This document shows, piece after piece, positions 7,971 through 17,008 of a DNA stretch of 37,191 bases. The number at the start of each line of letters is the position of its first letter. The stretch's first letter is position 1. Under the pieces are notes generated by a model. The model saw nothing but the letters and a program-made list of their open reading frames with translations, made no database searches and was not told the origin of the DNA. Position numbers and translations under genes: made by a program. This DNA comes from Actinomycetes bacterium (GTDB lineage Bacteria > Actinomycetota > Acidimicrobiia > Acidimicrobiales > RAAP-2): contig JAJYPY010000010.1 of assembly GCA_021794995.1 (NCBI GenBank), forward strand, positions 1 to 37,191, in the 5' to 3' direction.

Positions 7971-9359
7971 TCAGCGACGCGCGGCGAGCGTCCTGGCGGC
8001 AGCACCCGCCTCGCGCGCCACCGTGGCGACGTCGACGGTGACGAGCTCGCCGCCTTCCACGACGGCGCGTCCTCCGACCAGCAGCAGCGCCAGCGGGGGA
8101 AGCGATCCGAGGACGAGCGCCGCGACCGGATCGGCGATGCCCGCGTGGGCCGCGGTGTCGAGGCGCCACAGGGCGACGTCGGCCAGCTTGCCCACGTCGA
8201 GCGAGCCCAGCTCGTCCGCTCTCCCGAGGCAGCGCGCGCCCCCGAACGTCGCCATGGCGAGCGACTGGCGCGTCGAGATCGCTCGCGGCCCCCCGCGCGC
8301 ACGGCCGACCGCGAGCGCGGCACGCATCTCGGTGCCGAGCTCGCCCGACTCGTTCGACGCGGAGCCGTCCACCCCGAGCCCGACGGGGGCACCGGCCGCG
8401 AGCAGCTCGGGCACCGGCGCGATGCCGGCGCCGAGACGTCCGTTCGAGCTCGGGCAGTGCGCGACGCCCGTCCCGGTCTCGCCCAGTCGCCGCACTGCGG
8501 CCTCGCCGAGATGCACCCCGTGCGCCACCCACACGTCGCCGCCGAGCCAGCCGAGCGAGTCCACGTACTCGGCAGGGCTGCAGCCGAAACGCTCCCGGCA
8601 GTACGCGTCCTCCTCCGCCGTCTCGGCCAGGTGGGTGTGCAGACGGACGCCGCGGCGGCGCGCGAGCTCGGCCGCGCCCGTGAGCAGCGCCGGCGTGACG
8701 GAGAACGGGGAGCACGGTGCGACCGCGACCCGCAGCATCGAATCCGGGGAGGGGTCGTGGAACCGGGCGATCGCGTCGTCGGTCGCCGCCAGCGCGTCGT
8801 CGGTGTCCTCCACCACCTCGTCGGGCGGCAGCCCGCCCGCCGAGCGGCCGAGGTCCATCGAGCCTCGGGCGGGGTGAAAGCGCAGCCCGACCCGCGCCGC
8901 TGCGGCCACCTCGGCGCCGAACAGGTCCCCCGCTCCGCCCGGGAAGACGTACTGGTGGTCCGTCGTGGTGGTACACCCGCTCCGCGCGAGCGCGGCGAGC
9001 GCGCCGAGCGCGGCCGAGTGCTCGAGCTCCTCTGTGAGGCGCGCCCAACGCGGGTACAGCTCGGTCAGCCACCCGAAGAGGTCCGAGTCGGCGGCCATGC
9101 CCCGGGTCAGCCACTGGGAGAAGTGGTGGTGCGTGTTCACGAGGCCCGGCGTCACGAGACAGCCCTCGCCGTCGACGCTCACCGCGCCGGGCGGCACGAC
9201 CGACGCCGGTGCCGACCCCGGCCCCACCGCGACGATGCGGCCGTCGGCGACGACGACGTGGCCGCGCGCGTACTCGGTGCCGCGTGCGTCGACCGTGGCG
9301 ACCGGGCCGCCTTCGATCACCCATGCGCCGCCCGCTCCGGCGCTCGTCTCGCGGCCCAT
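7971..9359 (-). CDS. 8-oxoguanine deaminase
   Basis: A TrzA/AtzA-type amidohydrolase (462 residues) converting 8-oxoguanine to urate. Diagnostic stretches are 'NTHHHFSQWLTRG' (metal HxH and family signature), 'LHTHLAETAEE', 'VWVAHGVHL', 'HCPSSNGRLGAG' and 'GLGVDGSASNESG' with the metal Asp. The N- and C-terminal beta-sandwich parts are both present. ATG 9359 lies 8 bases after a TACAGT -10 box and has no Shine-Dalgarno sequence, so the transcript is probably leaderless. Its neighbours are purine deaminase and xanthine dehydrogenase genes on the same strand, and a divergent SsnA-like gene. Guanine or isoguanine-type substrates remain possible, but the serine/asparagine-rich loop fits the 8-oxoguanine group. 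Confidence 0.88.
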   Translation of the reverse strand: MGRETSAGAGGAWVIEGGPVATVDARGTEYARGHVVVADGRIVAVGPGSAPASVVPPGAVSVDGEGCLVTPGLVNTHHHFSQWLTRGMAADSDLFGWLTELYPRWARLTEELEHSAALGALAALARSGCTTTTDHQYVFPGGAGDLFGAEVAAAARVGLRFHPARGSMDLGRSAGGLPPDEVVEDTDDALAATDDAIARFHDPSPDSMLRVAVAPCSPFSVTPALLTGAAELARRRGVRLHTHLAETAEEDAYCRERFGCSPAEYVDSLGWLGGDVWVAHGVHLGEAAVRRLGETGTGVAHCPSSNGRLGAGIAPVPELLAAGAPVGLGVDGSASNESGELGTEMRAALAVGRARGGPRAISTRQSLAMATFGGARCLGRADELGSLDVGKLADVALWRLDTAAHAGIADPVAALVLGSLPPLALLLVGGRAVVEGGELVTVDVATVAREAGAAARTLAARR

Positions 9360-9367
9360 TTCGGGCG

Positions 9368-9373
9368 ACTGTA
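9368..9373 (-). promoter_or_regulatory. -10 box for the 8-oxoguanine deaminase gene
   Basis: TACAGT on the minus strand ends 8 bases before ATG 9359. No matching -35 box at 16-18 bases. It lies 21 bases from the -35 box of the divergent promoter, so the two promoters may compete. Confidence 0.45.
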
Positions 9374-9394
9374 GCGCCGGCGCCCGCGCGCGGA

Positions 9395-9423
9395 TTGACA
9401 GCACGTCACACCTCGGCGAGGCT
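9395..9423 (+). promoter_or_regulatory. Promoter of the SsnA-like gene
   Basis: TTGACA (9395-9400), a 17-base spacer, GAGGCT (9418-9423), then 6 bases to GTG 9430. It has the same geometry as the xanthine dehydrogenase and M20-hydrolase promoters, and again predicts a leaderless message. Confidence 0.55.
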
Positions 9424-9429
9424 GCCGGC

Positions 9430-10464
9430 GTGGGGGACACGACGCCCGGTCTCGTGTGCGCGCACCACCACCTCTATTCGGCGCTCGCCCGGGGCATGCC
9501 CGCGCCCCCCGTCACCCCGACGAGCTTCACCGAGATCCTCGAACAGGTCTGGTGGCGCCTCGACGTCGCGCTCGACCTCGAGATGCTGCGGTGGTCGGCG
9601 ATGCTCGGCGCGCTCGAGGCGCTCGAGTGCGGGACGACCGCGATCGTGGACCATCACGAGGGGCCGTCTGCGATCGAGGGGAGCCTCGACGTCATCGCCA
9701 CGGCCTGCGCACAGGTCGGTGTCCGCGTGCGGCCCTGCTACGGCGTCACCGACCGGCACGGACCCGACGGCGCGCGCCGGGGGCTCGCCGAGAACGAGCG
9801 GTTCCTGCGCGCCGGCGGCGCGGGCATGGTCGGGATCCACGCGGCCTTCACGTGCAGCGACGACACGCTCGCCTCCGCCGCGGGGCTCGCCCGTGATCTG
9901 GGTACCGGCGTGCACGTCCACGTGGCCGAGGGCACGGTCGACGCGGATGCCCCGCGGCGGCTGTCGGGGCTCGTCGCCGACGACTGGCTCGTCGTGCACG
10001 GCGTGCACCTCCCCTCCCCTCCCCCGGGTGACCTCGCCCGCGCGACGCTCGCGCACTGCGCCCGCTCGAACATGCACAACGCAGTCGGCTACGCCCGTCC
10101 GAGCGCGTGGCCGGGCCGGGTGGTGCTCGGGACCGACGGCATCGGGGCCGACATGCTCGACGAGCTGCGCGTCGCGTACGTGCGGGCGCGCGAGCACGAC
10201 GTCACGACGACGCCGTCCGAGGTGTGGGGGTGGCTCGAGGCGGGCGCAGCGCTCGTGCCCGAGGCTCGCGCCGACCGTGTGCGCTGGAGCTACGACGGGG
10301 TCGACGACCCGTGGCGCGCGGCGTTCACCCCGGGCGTCCGGGCGCTCGACGTGTGGGTCGGTGACGAGCAGGTGCTCGAAGACGGCATCCCCACGCGCGT
10401 AGACCGCGACGAGGTCCGCGCGCGGGCCGCGGAGCAGGCACAGCGCCTCTTCTCGCGGCTGTAG
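9430..10464 (+). CDS. SsnA-like amidohydrolase lacking the N-terminal segment
   Basis: A metal-dependent amidohydrolase (344 residues) most like SsnA of the purine-degradation loci. 'PGLVCAHHHLYSALARGM' holds the HxH, 'VHVHVAEG' and 'VVHGVHL' the next histidines, and 'LGTDGIGADML' the metal Asp, so the metal centre is complete. Relatives carry about 55-60 residues of beta-sandwich before the HxH strand; here GTG 9430 starts only 12 residues before 'HHH'. The same frame is open upstream but lies opposite the 8-oxoguanine deaminase gene, and the promoter ends 6 bases before GTG 9430, which supports the short form. It is divergent from the deaminase and convergent with the regulator. The role is probably ring opening or deamination of an oxidised purine. 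Confidence 0.75.
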   Translation: MGDTTPGLVCAHHHLYSALARGMPAPPVTPTSFTEILEQVWWRLDVALDLEMLRWSAMLGALEALECGTTAIVDHHEGPSAIEGSLDVIATACAQVGVRVRPCYGVTDRHGPDGARRGLAENERFLRAGGAGMVGIHAAFTCSDDTLASAAGLARDLGTGVHVHVAEGTVDADAPRRLSGLVADDWLVVHGVHLPSPPPGDLARATLAHCARSNMHNAVGYARPSAWPGRVVLGTDGIGADMLDELRVAYVRAREHDVTTTPSEVWGWLEAGAALVPEARADRVRWSYDGVDDPWRAAFTPGVRALDVWVGDEQVLEDGIPTRVDRDEVRARAAEQAQRLFSRL

Positions 10465-10475
10465 GCGTCTCGTCG

Positions 10476-11093
10476 CTAGGGGACCGAAGACGACCGGGTG
10501 GCGTTCAGATAGTTGTAGACGGTCACCCGGCTCACGCCCATCGCGTCGGCGACCTCGTCGACGGCGTTTCGGATCGCGAACGCCCCACGCTCGTCGAGCA
10601 TCCGGACGGCACGCTGCTTGTCGACGCGGCTCAGTTCGGCCAGCTGGCCGCCGAGCTCGGCTTCGATCTGCGCGACCACGCTCGTCAGCCCGTTGCGCAG
10701 GTCGTTCGGCGCGGGACGCTCGAGGCCGCCGACGACGCGGCCCTTCCAGACGAGCGGCACCGCCGCGGCGCCCATGCGCTCGGGCGCCACGACGCGCCCG
10801 CCGAGCGCTCGGGCGACCGGTCGCACCGCGGCGAGGAACGACTCGGCGTCTTCACCGCTGGCGGCCCGTGCCGTGACCGTGACGCCCGACGCCCCCGCGT
10901 CGAAGGCGGCAGTGGTCGCATGCGCGACCGCGTCGAGCAGCGCGGCGGCATCTCCTTCGACGGCATTGCCGAACGGGCCGACCTCGGGCTCGTAGCCCTC
11001 GGCACGCAACGCGCGGAGCGCGGCTTCGACGTGGCCGCCGAGCTCTCCCTCTCGAAAGGGCTCCACCGTGAACTCCACGCGCACGTGCGGCAT
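10476..11093 (-). CDS. Regulator: YkoF/MTH1187-like domain + YheO-type HTH
   Basis: A 205-residue protein in two parts. Residues 1-95 ('VEFTVEPFREGELGGHV', 'VGPFGNAVEGD') match the MTH1187/YkoF-like ferredoxin-fold domain, known in YkoF to bind thiamine pyrimidine. Residues about 150-200 ('LDERGAFAIRNAVDEVA', then 'GVSRVTVYNYL') are the HTH_22 domain of YheO/DauR-type regulators. The middle segment may replace the PAS domain of YheO. ATG 11093 has a GGAGG-like stretch upstream. It is transcribed divergently from the M20-carbamoylase operon, so it probably controls that operon and perhaps the whole purine cluster in response to a heterocyclic ligand. Ligand and sign of control are not visible. 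Confidence 0.75.
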   Translation of the reverse strand: MPHVRVEFTVEPFREGELGGHVEAALRALRAEGYEPEVGPFGNAVEGDAAALLDAVAHATTAAFDAGASGVTVTARAASGEDAESFLAAVRPVARALGGRVVAPERMGAAAVPLVWKGRVVGGLERPAPNDLRNGLTSVVAQIEAELGGQLAELSRVDKQRAVRMLDERGAFAIRNAVDEVADAMGVSRVTVYNYLNATRSSSVP

Positions 11094-11144
11094 CGTCGTG
11101 GCGCCTCCGTCGCGACGGGGTTTGACAACCAGTCCAACTACACC

Positions 11145-11173
11145 TTGACAGATCGTAAAGATTGCGGCAAGTT
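11145..11173 (+). promoter_or_regulatory. Promoter of the carbamoylase-XDH-diaminopropionate operon
   Basis: TTGACA (11145-11150), a 17-base spacer, CAAGTT (11168-11173), then 6 bases to GTG 11180. A second TTGACA at 11122-11127, 23 bases upstream, may be a regulator half-site or part of the divergent regulator promoter. Confidence 0.6.
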
Positions 11174-11179
11174 GGAGGG

Positions 11180-12418
11180 GTGGACTTGGCGGTCAACGCC
11201 GGGAGGCTGCTCGCCCGTTTGGAGGAGCTGAGCCGCATCGGCGACACCGGAGACGGGGGGTGTGCACGCCTTGCGCTGAGCGACGAGGACCGCGCCGGGC
11301 GAGATCTCGTGGTCACCTGGATGCGCGACCTCGGCCTGGACGTGCAGATCGACGGGATCGGCAACGTCATCGCCCTGCGCGAGGGACGCGAGCCGGGCGC
11401 GCCGGTCATGTGCGGCTCGCACATCGACACCGTGGCGACCGGCGGCCGCTACGACGGCAACCTGGGCGTCCTCGCCGGCCTCGAGGTGATCGAGACGCTC
11501 GTGTCCGCCGGTGTCACCCCCCGCCGCGCGATGGCCGTCGCCTTCTTCACCGACGAGGAGGGAGCGCGGTTCGCCCCTGACATGCTGGGCAGCCTCGTCT
11601 ATGCCGGGGGGATGGCCGTCGAAGAGGCGTACGACATCGTCGGCATCGACGGCGCGCGTCTCGGCGACGAGCTCGCGCGCGTCGGGTACCTCGGGTCGCT
11701 GCCGTGCCCGGGCCTCGTCCCGCACGCCTACGTCGAGCTGCACATCGAGCAGGGACCCGTCCTCGAGGCCCACGGCGAGGTGATCGGCGCCGTGACGGGC
11801 GTCCAGGGCATCTCGTGGCAGGAGCTTCGCCTCGGCGGTCAGTTCAACCACGCCGGCACGACGCCGATGGCGTTCCGCCACGATGCGGGCTTGGCGGCCG
11901 CGTCCGTCGCCGTCGCGGCCAGGCGCCTGGCGACCGAGCTCGGGGGCGACCAGGTCGCCACGGTCGGCAAGCTCGACCTGCGCCCGGACCTCGTGAACGT
12001 CGTGGCGGGACTCGCGACGCTCACGGTCGACCTGCGCAACACCGACGGCGACCTCCTCGCCCGCGCCGAGCGGCGCATGGCCGCCGAGGTCGACCGGATC
12101 GCGTCGGAAGAAGGGGTGAGCGTCGAGCGCCGCCAGCTCGCGCGCTTCGACCCGGTGACCTTCGACGAACGGATCGTGCACCTCGTCGAGACGACCGCAC
12201 GCGAGCACGGCCACTCGGTGCGGCGGCTCCCGTCGGGCGCCGGACACGATGCGCAGATGCTCGCCCGGATGTGCCCCGCCGGGATGGTCTTCGTCCCGAG
12301 CGTCGGCGGCATCAGCCACAACCCGGCGGAGCTCACGACCCCCGAGCACATCGAGGCGGGCGCCAACGTGCTGCTCGACGTCCTCGTGCATCTCGCCGAG
12401 GACGACGTGGTCGCGTGA
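11180..12418 (+). CDS. M20 amidase, allantoate / L-carbamoylase family
   Basis: A Zn-dependent hydrolase (412 residues) of the hydantoinase/carbamoylase group (AllC, HyuC). Metal and active-site motifs: 'GSHIDTVATGGRYDGNLG', 'FFTDEEGARF', 'VELHIEQGPVLE', 'FNHAGTTPM', 'SGAGHDAQM' and 'GGISHNPAE'. It removes a carbamoyl group from a ureido acid, releasing CO2 and NH3. GTG 11180 fits the leaderless promoter; TTG 11186, five bases after GGAGGGG, is an alternative. It is first in an operon and overlaps the next gene by 4 bases (GTGA). The context suggests a ureido intermediate of purine breakdown rather than a hydantoin amino acid. Allantoate as substrate is also possible. Confidence 0.88.
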   Translation: MDLAVNAGRLLARLEELSRIGDTGDGGCARLALSDEDRAGRDLVVTWMRDLGLDVQIDGIGNVIALREGREPGAPVMCGSHIDTVATGGRYDGNLGVLAGLEVIETLVSAGVTPRRAMAVAFFTDEEGARFAPDMLGSLVYAGGMAVEEAYDIVGIDGARLGDELARVGYLGSLPCPGLVPHAYVELHIEQGPVLEAHGEVIGAVTGVQGISWQELRLGGQFNHAGTTPMAFRHDAGLAAASVAVAARRLATELGGDQVATVGKLDLRPDLVNVVAGLATLTVDLRNTDGDLLARAERRMAAEVDRIASEEGVSVERRQLARFDPVTFDERIVHLVETTAREHGHSVRRLPSGAGHDAQMLARMCPAGMVFVPSVGGISHNPAELTTPEHIEAGANVLLDVLVHLAEDDVVA

Positions 12419-13371
12419 GCACCGCGCGTCGCCTCACGGTCGCGGCCGCGCAGCTCGGGCCGATCGGGCGCGACGAGCCGCGCGAGGAGGTGGTCGAACG
12501 GCTCCTCGCGCTGCTGCACGAGGCACACCGCCGCGGCGCGTCGCTCGTCGTGTACCCCGAGCTCGCACTCACCACGTTCTTCCCCCGGTGGTGGAGCGAG
12601 CGGCTCTCCGACGCCGACCACTGGTTCGAGAGCGAGATGCCCGGCCCGGCGACGAAGCCCCTCTTCGACGACGCCGCGGCGCTCGGGATCGGCTTCGTCC
12701 TCGGCTATGCCGAGCTCACTCCCGACGGGCATCGCTACAACAGCGCGGTGCTCGTCGAGCGCGACGGCTCGGTGGTCGCGACGTTCCGCAAGGTGCACAT
12801 CCCCGGGCACGAGTCCTTCGAGCCCTGGCGGCCCTTCCAGCACCTCGAGCGCTACTACTTCGAGCCGGGCCCCGACGGCTTCGGCGTCTGGTCCGCCTTC
12901 GGCGGACGGGTCGGCATGATGCTCTGCAACGACCGCCGTTGGCCCGAGACCTACCGGGTGATGGGCCTCCAGGGCGTCGAGCTCATCTGCTGCGGCTACA
13001 ACACGCCGATCCACTACGCACCCGATCCGTCGCAGGACGCCCTGGCCGCGTTCCACAACCACCTCGTGATGCAGGCCGGCGCCTACCAGAACGGCGCCTG
13101 GGTCGTCGCCACGGCAAAGGGGGGCGTCGAAGAAGGGGTCGACTCGCTCGCCCAGAGCGCCATCATCGCCCCGTCGGGCCAGGTGGTGGCCCAAGCGCTC
13201 ACGACCGGAGACGAGGTGGTCGTCGCCGACTGCGACCTCGACTGGTGCGCGCGGTACAAGACAACGCTGTTCGACTTCGCCCGGTACCGGCGGCCCGAGG
13301 TCTACGGCATCATCGCCGAGCCGCACCCGGGACCGCCGGCTCGGCCGATCACCCCGGAGGATCGCCCGTGA
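12415..13371 (+). CDS. N-carbamoyl-D-amino acid amidohydrolase (nitrilase fold)
   Basis: A carbon-nitrogen hydrolase of 318 residues, very close in pattern to Agrobacterium D-carbamoylase. The catalytic triad is Glu49 ('VVYPELALTTFFPRW'), Lys126 ('FRKVHIPGHE') and Cys171 ('MMLCNDRRWPE'), nearly the same positions as E47/K127/C172 of the reference enzyme. 'GYNTP' and 'MQAGAYQNGAW' are also shared. It splits an N-carbamoyl amino acid to amine, CO2 and NH3. GTG 12415 overlaps the previous stop as GTGA, so translation is coupled. It is followed immediately by the fused xanthine dehydrogenase. In this operon the likely substrate is a ureido form of 2,3-diaminopropionate or a relative, which is inference. 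Confidence 0.9.
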   Translation: MSTARRLTVAAAQLGPIGRDEPREEVVERLLALLHEAHRRGASLVVYPELALTTFFPRWWSERLSDADHWFESEMPGPATKPLFDDAAALGIGFVLGYAELTPDGHRYNSAVLVERDGSVVATFRKVHIPGHESFEPWRPFQHLERYYFEPGPDGFGVWSAFGGRVGMMLCNDRRWPETYRVMGLQGVELICCGYNTPIHYAPDPSQDALAAFHNHLVMQAGAYQNGAWVVATAKGGVEEGVDSLAQSAIIAPSGQVVAQALTTGDEVVVADCDLDWCARYKTTLFDFARYRRPEVYGIIAEPHPGPPARPITPEDRP

Positions 13372-16007
13372 CCGTGGCCGACCAGTCCACCGTCGCGCAC
13401 GACCGCGTCGAGCTCTGCGTGAACGGCAAAGACGTCTCGGTGCGCGCCGACCACCCGCACCTGCTCTCCGCATTGCGTGAGGAGCTCGGTGTCACCTCTC
13501 CCAAGGACGGGTGCTCACCGTCGGGTCAGTGCGGCTGCTGCACCGTCATCATCGACGGCAAGGTCCAGGTGAGCTGCCAGTACCCCCTCGAGAAGGCCGC
13601 GGGACGCGAGGTCGTCACGCTCGAGGGGCTTCCCGACGACGAGCGCGAGCGTTGGGCGTCTGCATTCGCGCGGCACGGCGGGTTGCAGTGCGGCTTTTGC
13701 ATCCCGGGCATCGTGCTGCGCGCCAAGGCGCAGGTCGACAAGAAGGGCGCCGCGCTCTCGAGGGAGGACATGGCCCGCCATCTGGGGGCGCACCTGTGCC
13801 GCTGCACCGGGTACGTGAAGATCCTCGACGCCATCGAGTCGGTCGCACAGGGCAGCGCTCCTGCGCCCGCGGGCGACGAGGGCGCAGGACTGGGCGCCTC
13901 GATCCCAAAGTACGAGGCGAAGCTCCTGGCGCTCGGCGACCGCGGCTACGTGGACGACCTCCGCGTGCCGGGCATGCTGCACGCCGCACTCCGTTTCACG
14001 GACCATGCGAGGGCAGACGTGCTGCGCATCGACACGGCGGCCGCGTCGGCGGCGCCGGGCGTCGTCGCGGTCTTCACCGCGGCCGACATTCCCGGCGAGC
14101 TGCGCGTGGGGATCATCCAGCGCGACTGGCCGGTGATGATCCCCGTCGGCGGCCGCACGTCGTACGCGGGCGACGTCCTCGCGGTCGTGGTGGCGGGCAC
14201 GCGCCGCGAGGCACGCGCTGCGGCGACCCTGGTCGACGTCGCCTACGACGAGCTCCAACCGCTCACCGACCCGGTCGGCGCGCTCGCGTCGCAGGAGATC
14301 GCGGTCTGGGGAACCGACTCCAACGAGCTCTCGCGCTCCGCGTACGCGCGCGGCGACGTCGACGCGGCACTCGCGCGCAGCGCGCACGTCGTGCACGAGA
14401 CCTTCGAGACCCAGCGCGTCGAGCACGCCTTCTTGGAGCCCGAGTCGAGCCTCGCCGTCCCCCGAGATGACGGCGGCCTGCACGTCTACTCGGGCGGCCA
14501 GGGCGTGTGGGACGACCGGAACCAGATCGCCGATTGCCTCGGTGTCGGGCACGAGCAGGTGAGCGTGGAGCTCGTCTCGAACGGCGGCGCCTTCGGCGGC
14601 AAGGAGGACATGGCCAACCAGGCGCATGCCGCGCTCGCGGCATGGCTGCTCCGCAGGCCGGTGAAGTGCACGCTGTCGCGCGAAGAGAGCTTCCTCGTGC
14701 ACGCCAAGCGCCATCCGATCCGGATGGAGTACTGGGCGGGGTGCGACGACGAGGGCCGCCTCACCGGGGTGCGTGCCCGCATGCTCGGCGACTCCGGAGC
14801 CTACGCGAGTGTCGGAATGAAGGTCCTCGAACGCGCCGCGGGACACGCGACGGGCCCCTACCGGGTGCCCGCAGTCGACATCGAGTCCATTGCCGTCCGC
14901 ACCAACAACCCGGTGTGCGGCGCCTTCCGGGGGTTCGGCGCCAACCAGGCCCAGTTCGCCATGGAAGGCGTGATGGACCGCCTCGCCGAGCGCGTCGGGA
15001 TCTCGGGGTGGGAGATGCGCAAGCGCAACGTCATCCATCCCGGCGACCTCTGGGGACCCGGCCAGGTGATGGACGACGGATGTGCCGGCGCGGAGCGGTG
15101 CCTCGACGCGCTGGCCGAGCGCTACGAGGCGGCGCGCGCCGATGGCAAGGCCGTCGGCATCGGGCTCGGCCTCAAGAACTCGGGTCTCGGGAACGGCTAC
15201 AAGGAGTTCACCCGCGCCGTCGTGCGCTTCTGCGAGGACGGCACCGTCGAGGTCCGCCACGGGTGGACCGAGATGGGCCAGGGCGTCCACACCGTTGCGC
15301 TGCAGGTCGCCGTCGAAGAGCTCGGCGTGGACCCCGCACGCGTGCGCGTGCTCGTCGACACCTCAAGGGAGCTCGGCGACGGGCAGACGACGGGGAGCAG
15401 GGGCACCCTCATGGGCGCGGGCGCGGTGCGCGACGCGTGCAGGGCGGCCAAGGCCGCAGGGTGCGCGCCCGGCGTCGACCACCTGGGCGAGTACCGCGTC
15501 GACTGGACGCACCACCTGGGCGAGGTGGAGGAGCCGACGATCCACTCCGCGTTCGGCTATGCGGCGCAGATGGTCGTCATGGACAAAGAGACGTGTGCGA
15601 TCGAACGGGTCGTCGCCGCCCACGACGTCGGGCGGGCGGTGAACCCGATGCTCTGCAAGGGTCAGATCGAGGGCGCGGTGCACATGGGCCTCGGCTACGC
15701 GCTCGCCGAGGAGTTCCCCGCCGACGAGCGGGGGTTCCCCACCAAGTGGACGCTGCGCTCCCTCGGGATCTTGCGGGCGAAGGACGTGCCGCCGATCGAG
15801 GTGATCCTCGTGGAGGTGCCCCAGCCCCGCTCGCCCTACGGCATCAAGGGCGTCGGCGAGATCGGTCTCGTGCCGACCGCGGGGGCCGTCGCTGCCGCGT
15901 TGGCGGCGGTGGACGGAAGATGGCGCACCTCGCTGCCGATGCGTGCCCCGGCTGGGTCCCCGGCAGCCTCCGGGGACGACGCGCCGGCCGGCGCGGGAGG
16001 GGAGTGA
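13368..16007 (+). CDS. Fused 2Fe-2S / Mo xanthine dehydrogenase (Se-dependent type)
   Basis: An 879-residue molybdenum hydroxylase with the iron-sulfur and molybdopterin parts in one chain. Residues 1-160 hold '[12 protein letters not shown]' (C-x5-C spacing, one longer than the common C-x4-C), 'QCGFCIPGI' and 'HLCRCTGY'. The rest holds '[11 protein letters not shown]', '[10 protein letters not shown]', 'WTEMGQGVH' and '[10 protein letters not shown]' with the catalytic Glu. The fusion and the cysteine spacing resemble the group called selenium-dependent xanthine dehydrogenase. There is no FAD domain, so it must use the FAD subunit at 5929-6786 or another acceptor. GTG 13368 has GGAGG 8 bases upstream and overlaps the previous stop. 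Substrate could be xanthine, urate or another purine. Confidence 0.88.
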   Translation: MTVADQSTVAHDRVELCVNGKDVSVRADHPHLLSALREELGVTSPKDGCSPSGQCGCCTVIIDGKVQVSCQYPLEKAAGREVVTLEGLPDDERERWASAFARHGGLQCGFCIPGIVLRAKAQVDKKGAALSREDMARHLGAHLCRCTGYVKILDAIESVAQGSAPAPAGDEGAGLGASIPKYEAKLLALGDRGYVDDLRVPGMLHAALRFTDHARADVLRIDTAAASAAPGVVAVFTAADIPGELRVGIIQRDWPVMIPVGGRTSYAGDVLAVVVAGTRREARAAATLVDVAYDELQPLTDPVGALASQEIAVWGTDSNELSRSAYARGDVDAALARSAHVVHETFETQRVEHAFLEPESSLAVPRDDGGLHVYSGGQGVWDDRNQIADCLGVGHEQVSVELVSNGGAFGGKEDMANQAHAALAAWLLRRPVKCTLSREESFLVHAKRHPIRMEYWAGCDDEGRLTGVRARMLGDSGAYASVGMKVLERAAGHATGPYRVPAVDIESIAVRTNNPVCGAFRGFGANQAQFAMEGVMDRLAERVGISGWEMRKRNVIHPGDLWGPGQVMDDGCAGAERCLDALAERYEAARADGKAVGIGLGLKNSGLGNGYKEFTRAVVRFCEDGTVEVRHGWTEMGQGVHTVALQVAVEELGVDPARVRVLVDTSRELGDGQTTGSRGTLMGAGAVRDACRAAKAAGCAPGVDHLGEYRVDWTHHLGEVEEPTIHSAFGYAAQMVVMDKETCAIERVVAAHDVGRAVNPMLCKGQIEGAVHMGLGYALAEEFPADERGFPTKWTLRSLGILRAKDVPPIEVILVEVPQPRSPYGIKGVGEIGLVPTAGAVAAALAAVDGRWRTSLPMRAPAGSPAASGDDAPAGAGGE

Positions 16008-16012
16008 GCCCG

Positions 16013-17004
<992 letters not shown>

Positions 17005-17008
<4 letters not shown>

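Noticed and set aside
6591-9374. Very long plus-strand open frame opposite the purine deaminase genes
   Set aside because: It is an antisense shadow of high-GC coding sequence: Arg/Pro-rich, with no domains, while the minus-strand proteins show full catalytic motifs.
8965-9429. N-terminal extension of the SsnA-like gene
   Set aside because: The extension would overlap 8-oxoguanine deaminase in antisense, has no SsnA-like residues, and lies upstream of the promoter at 9395-9423.
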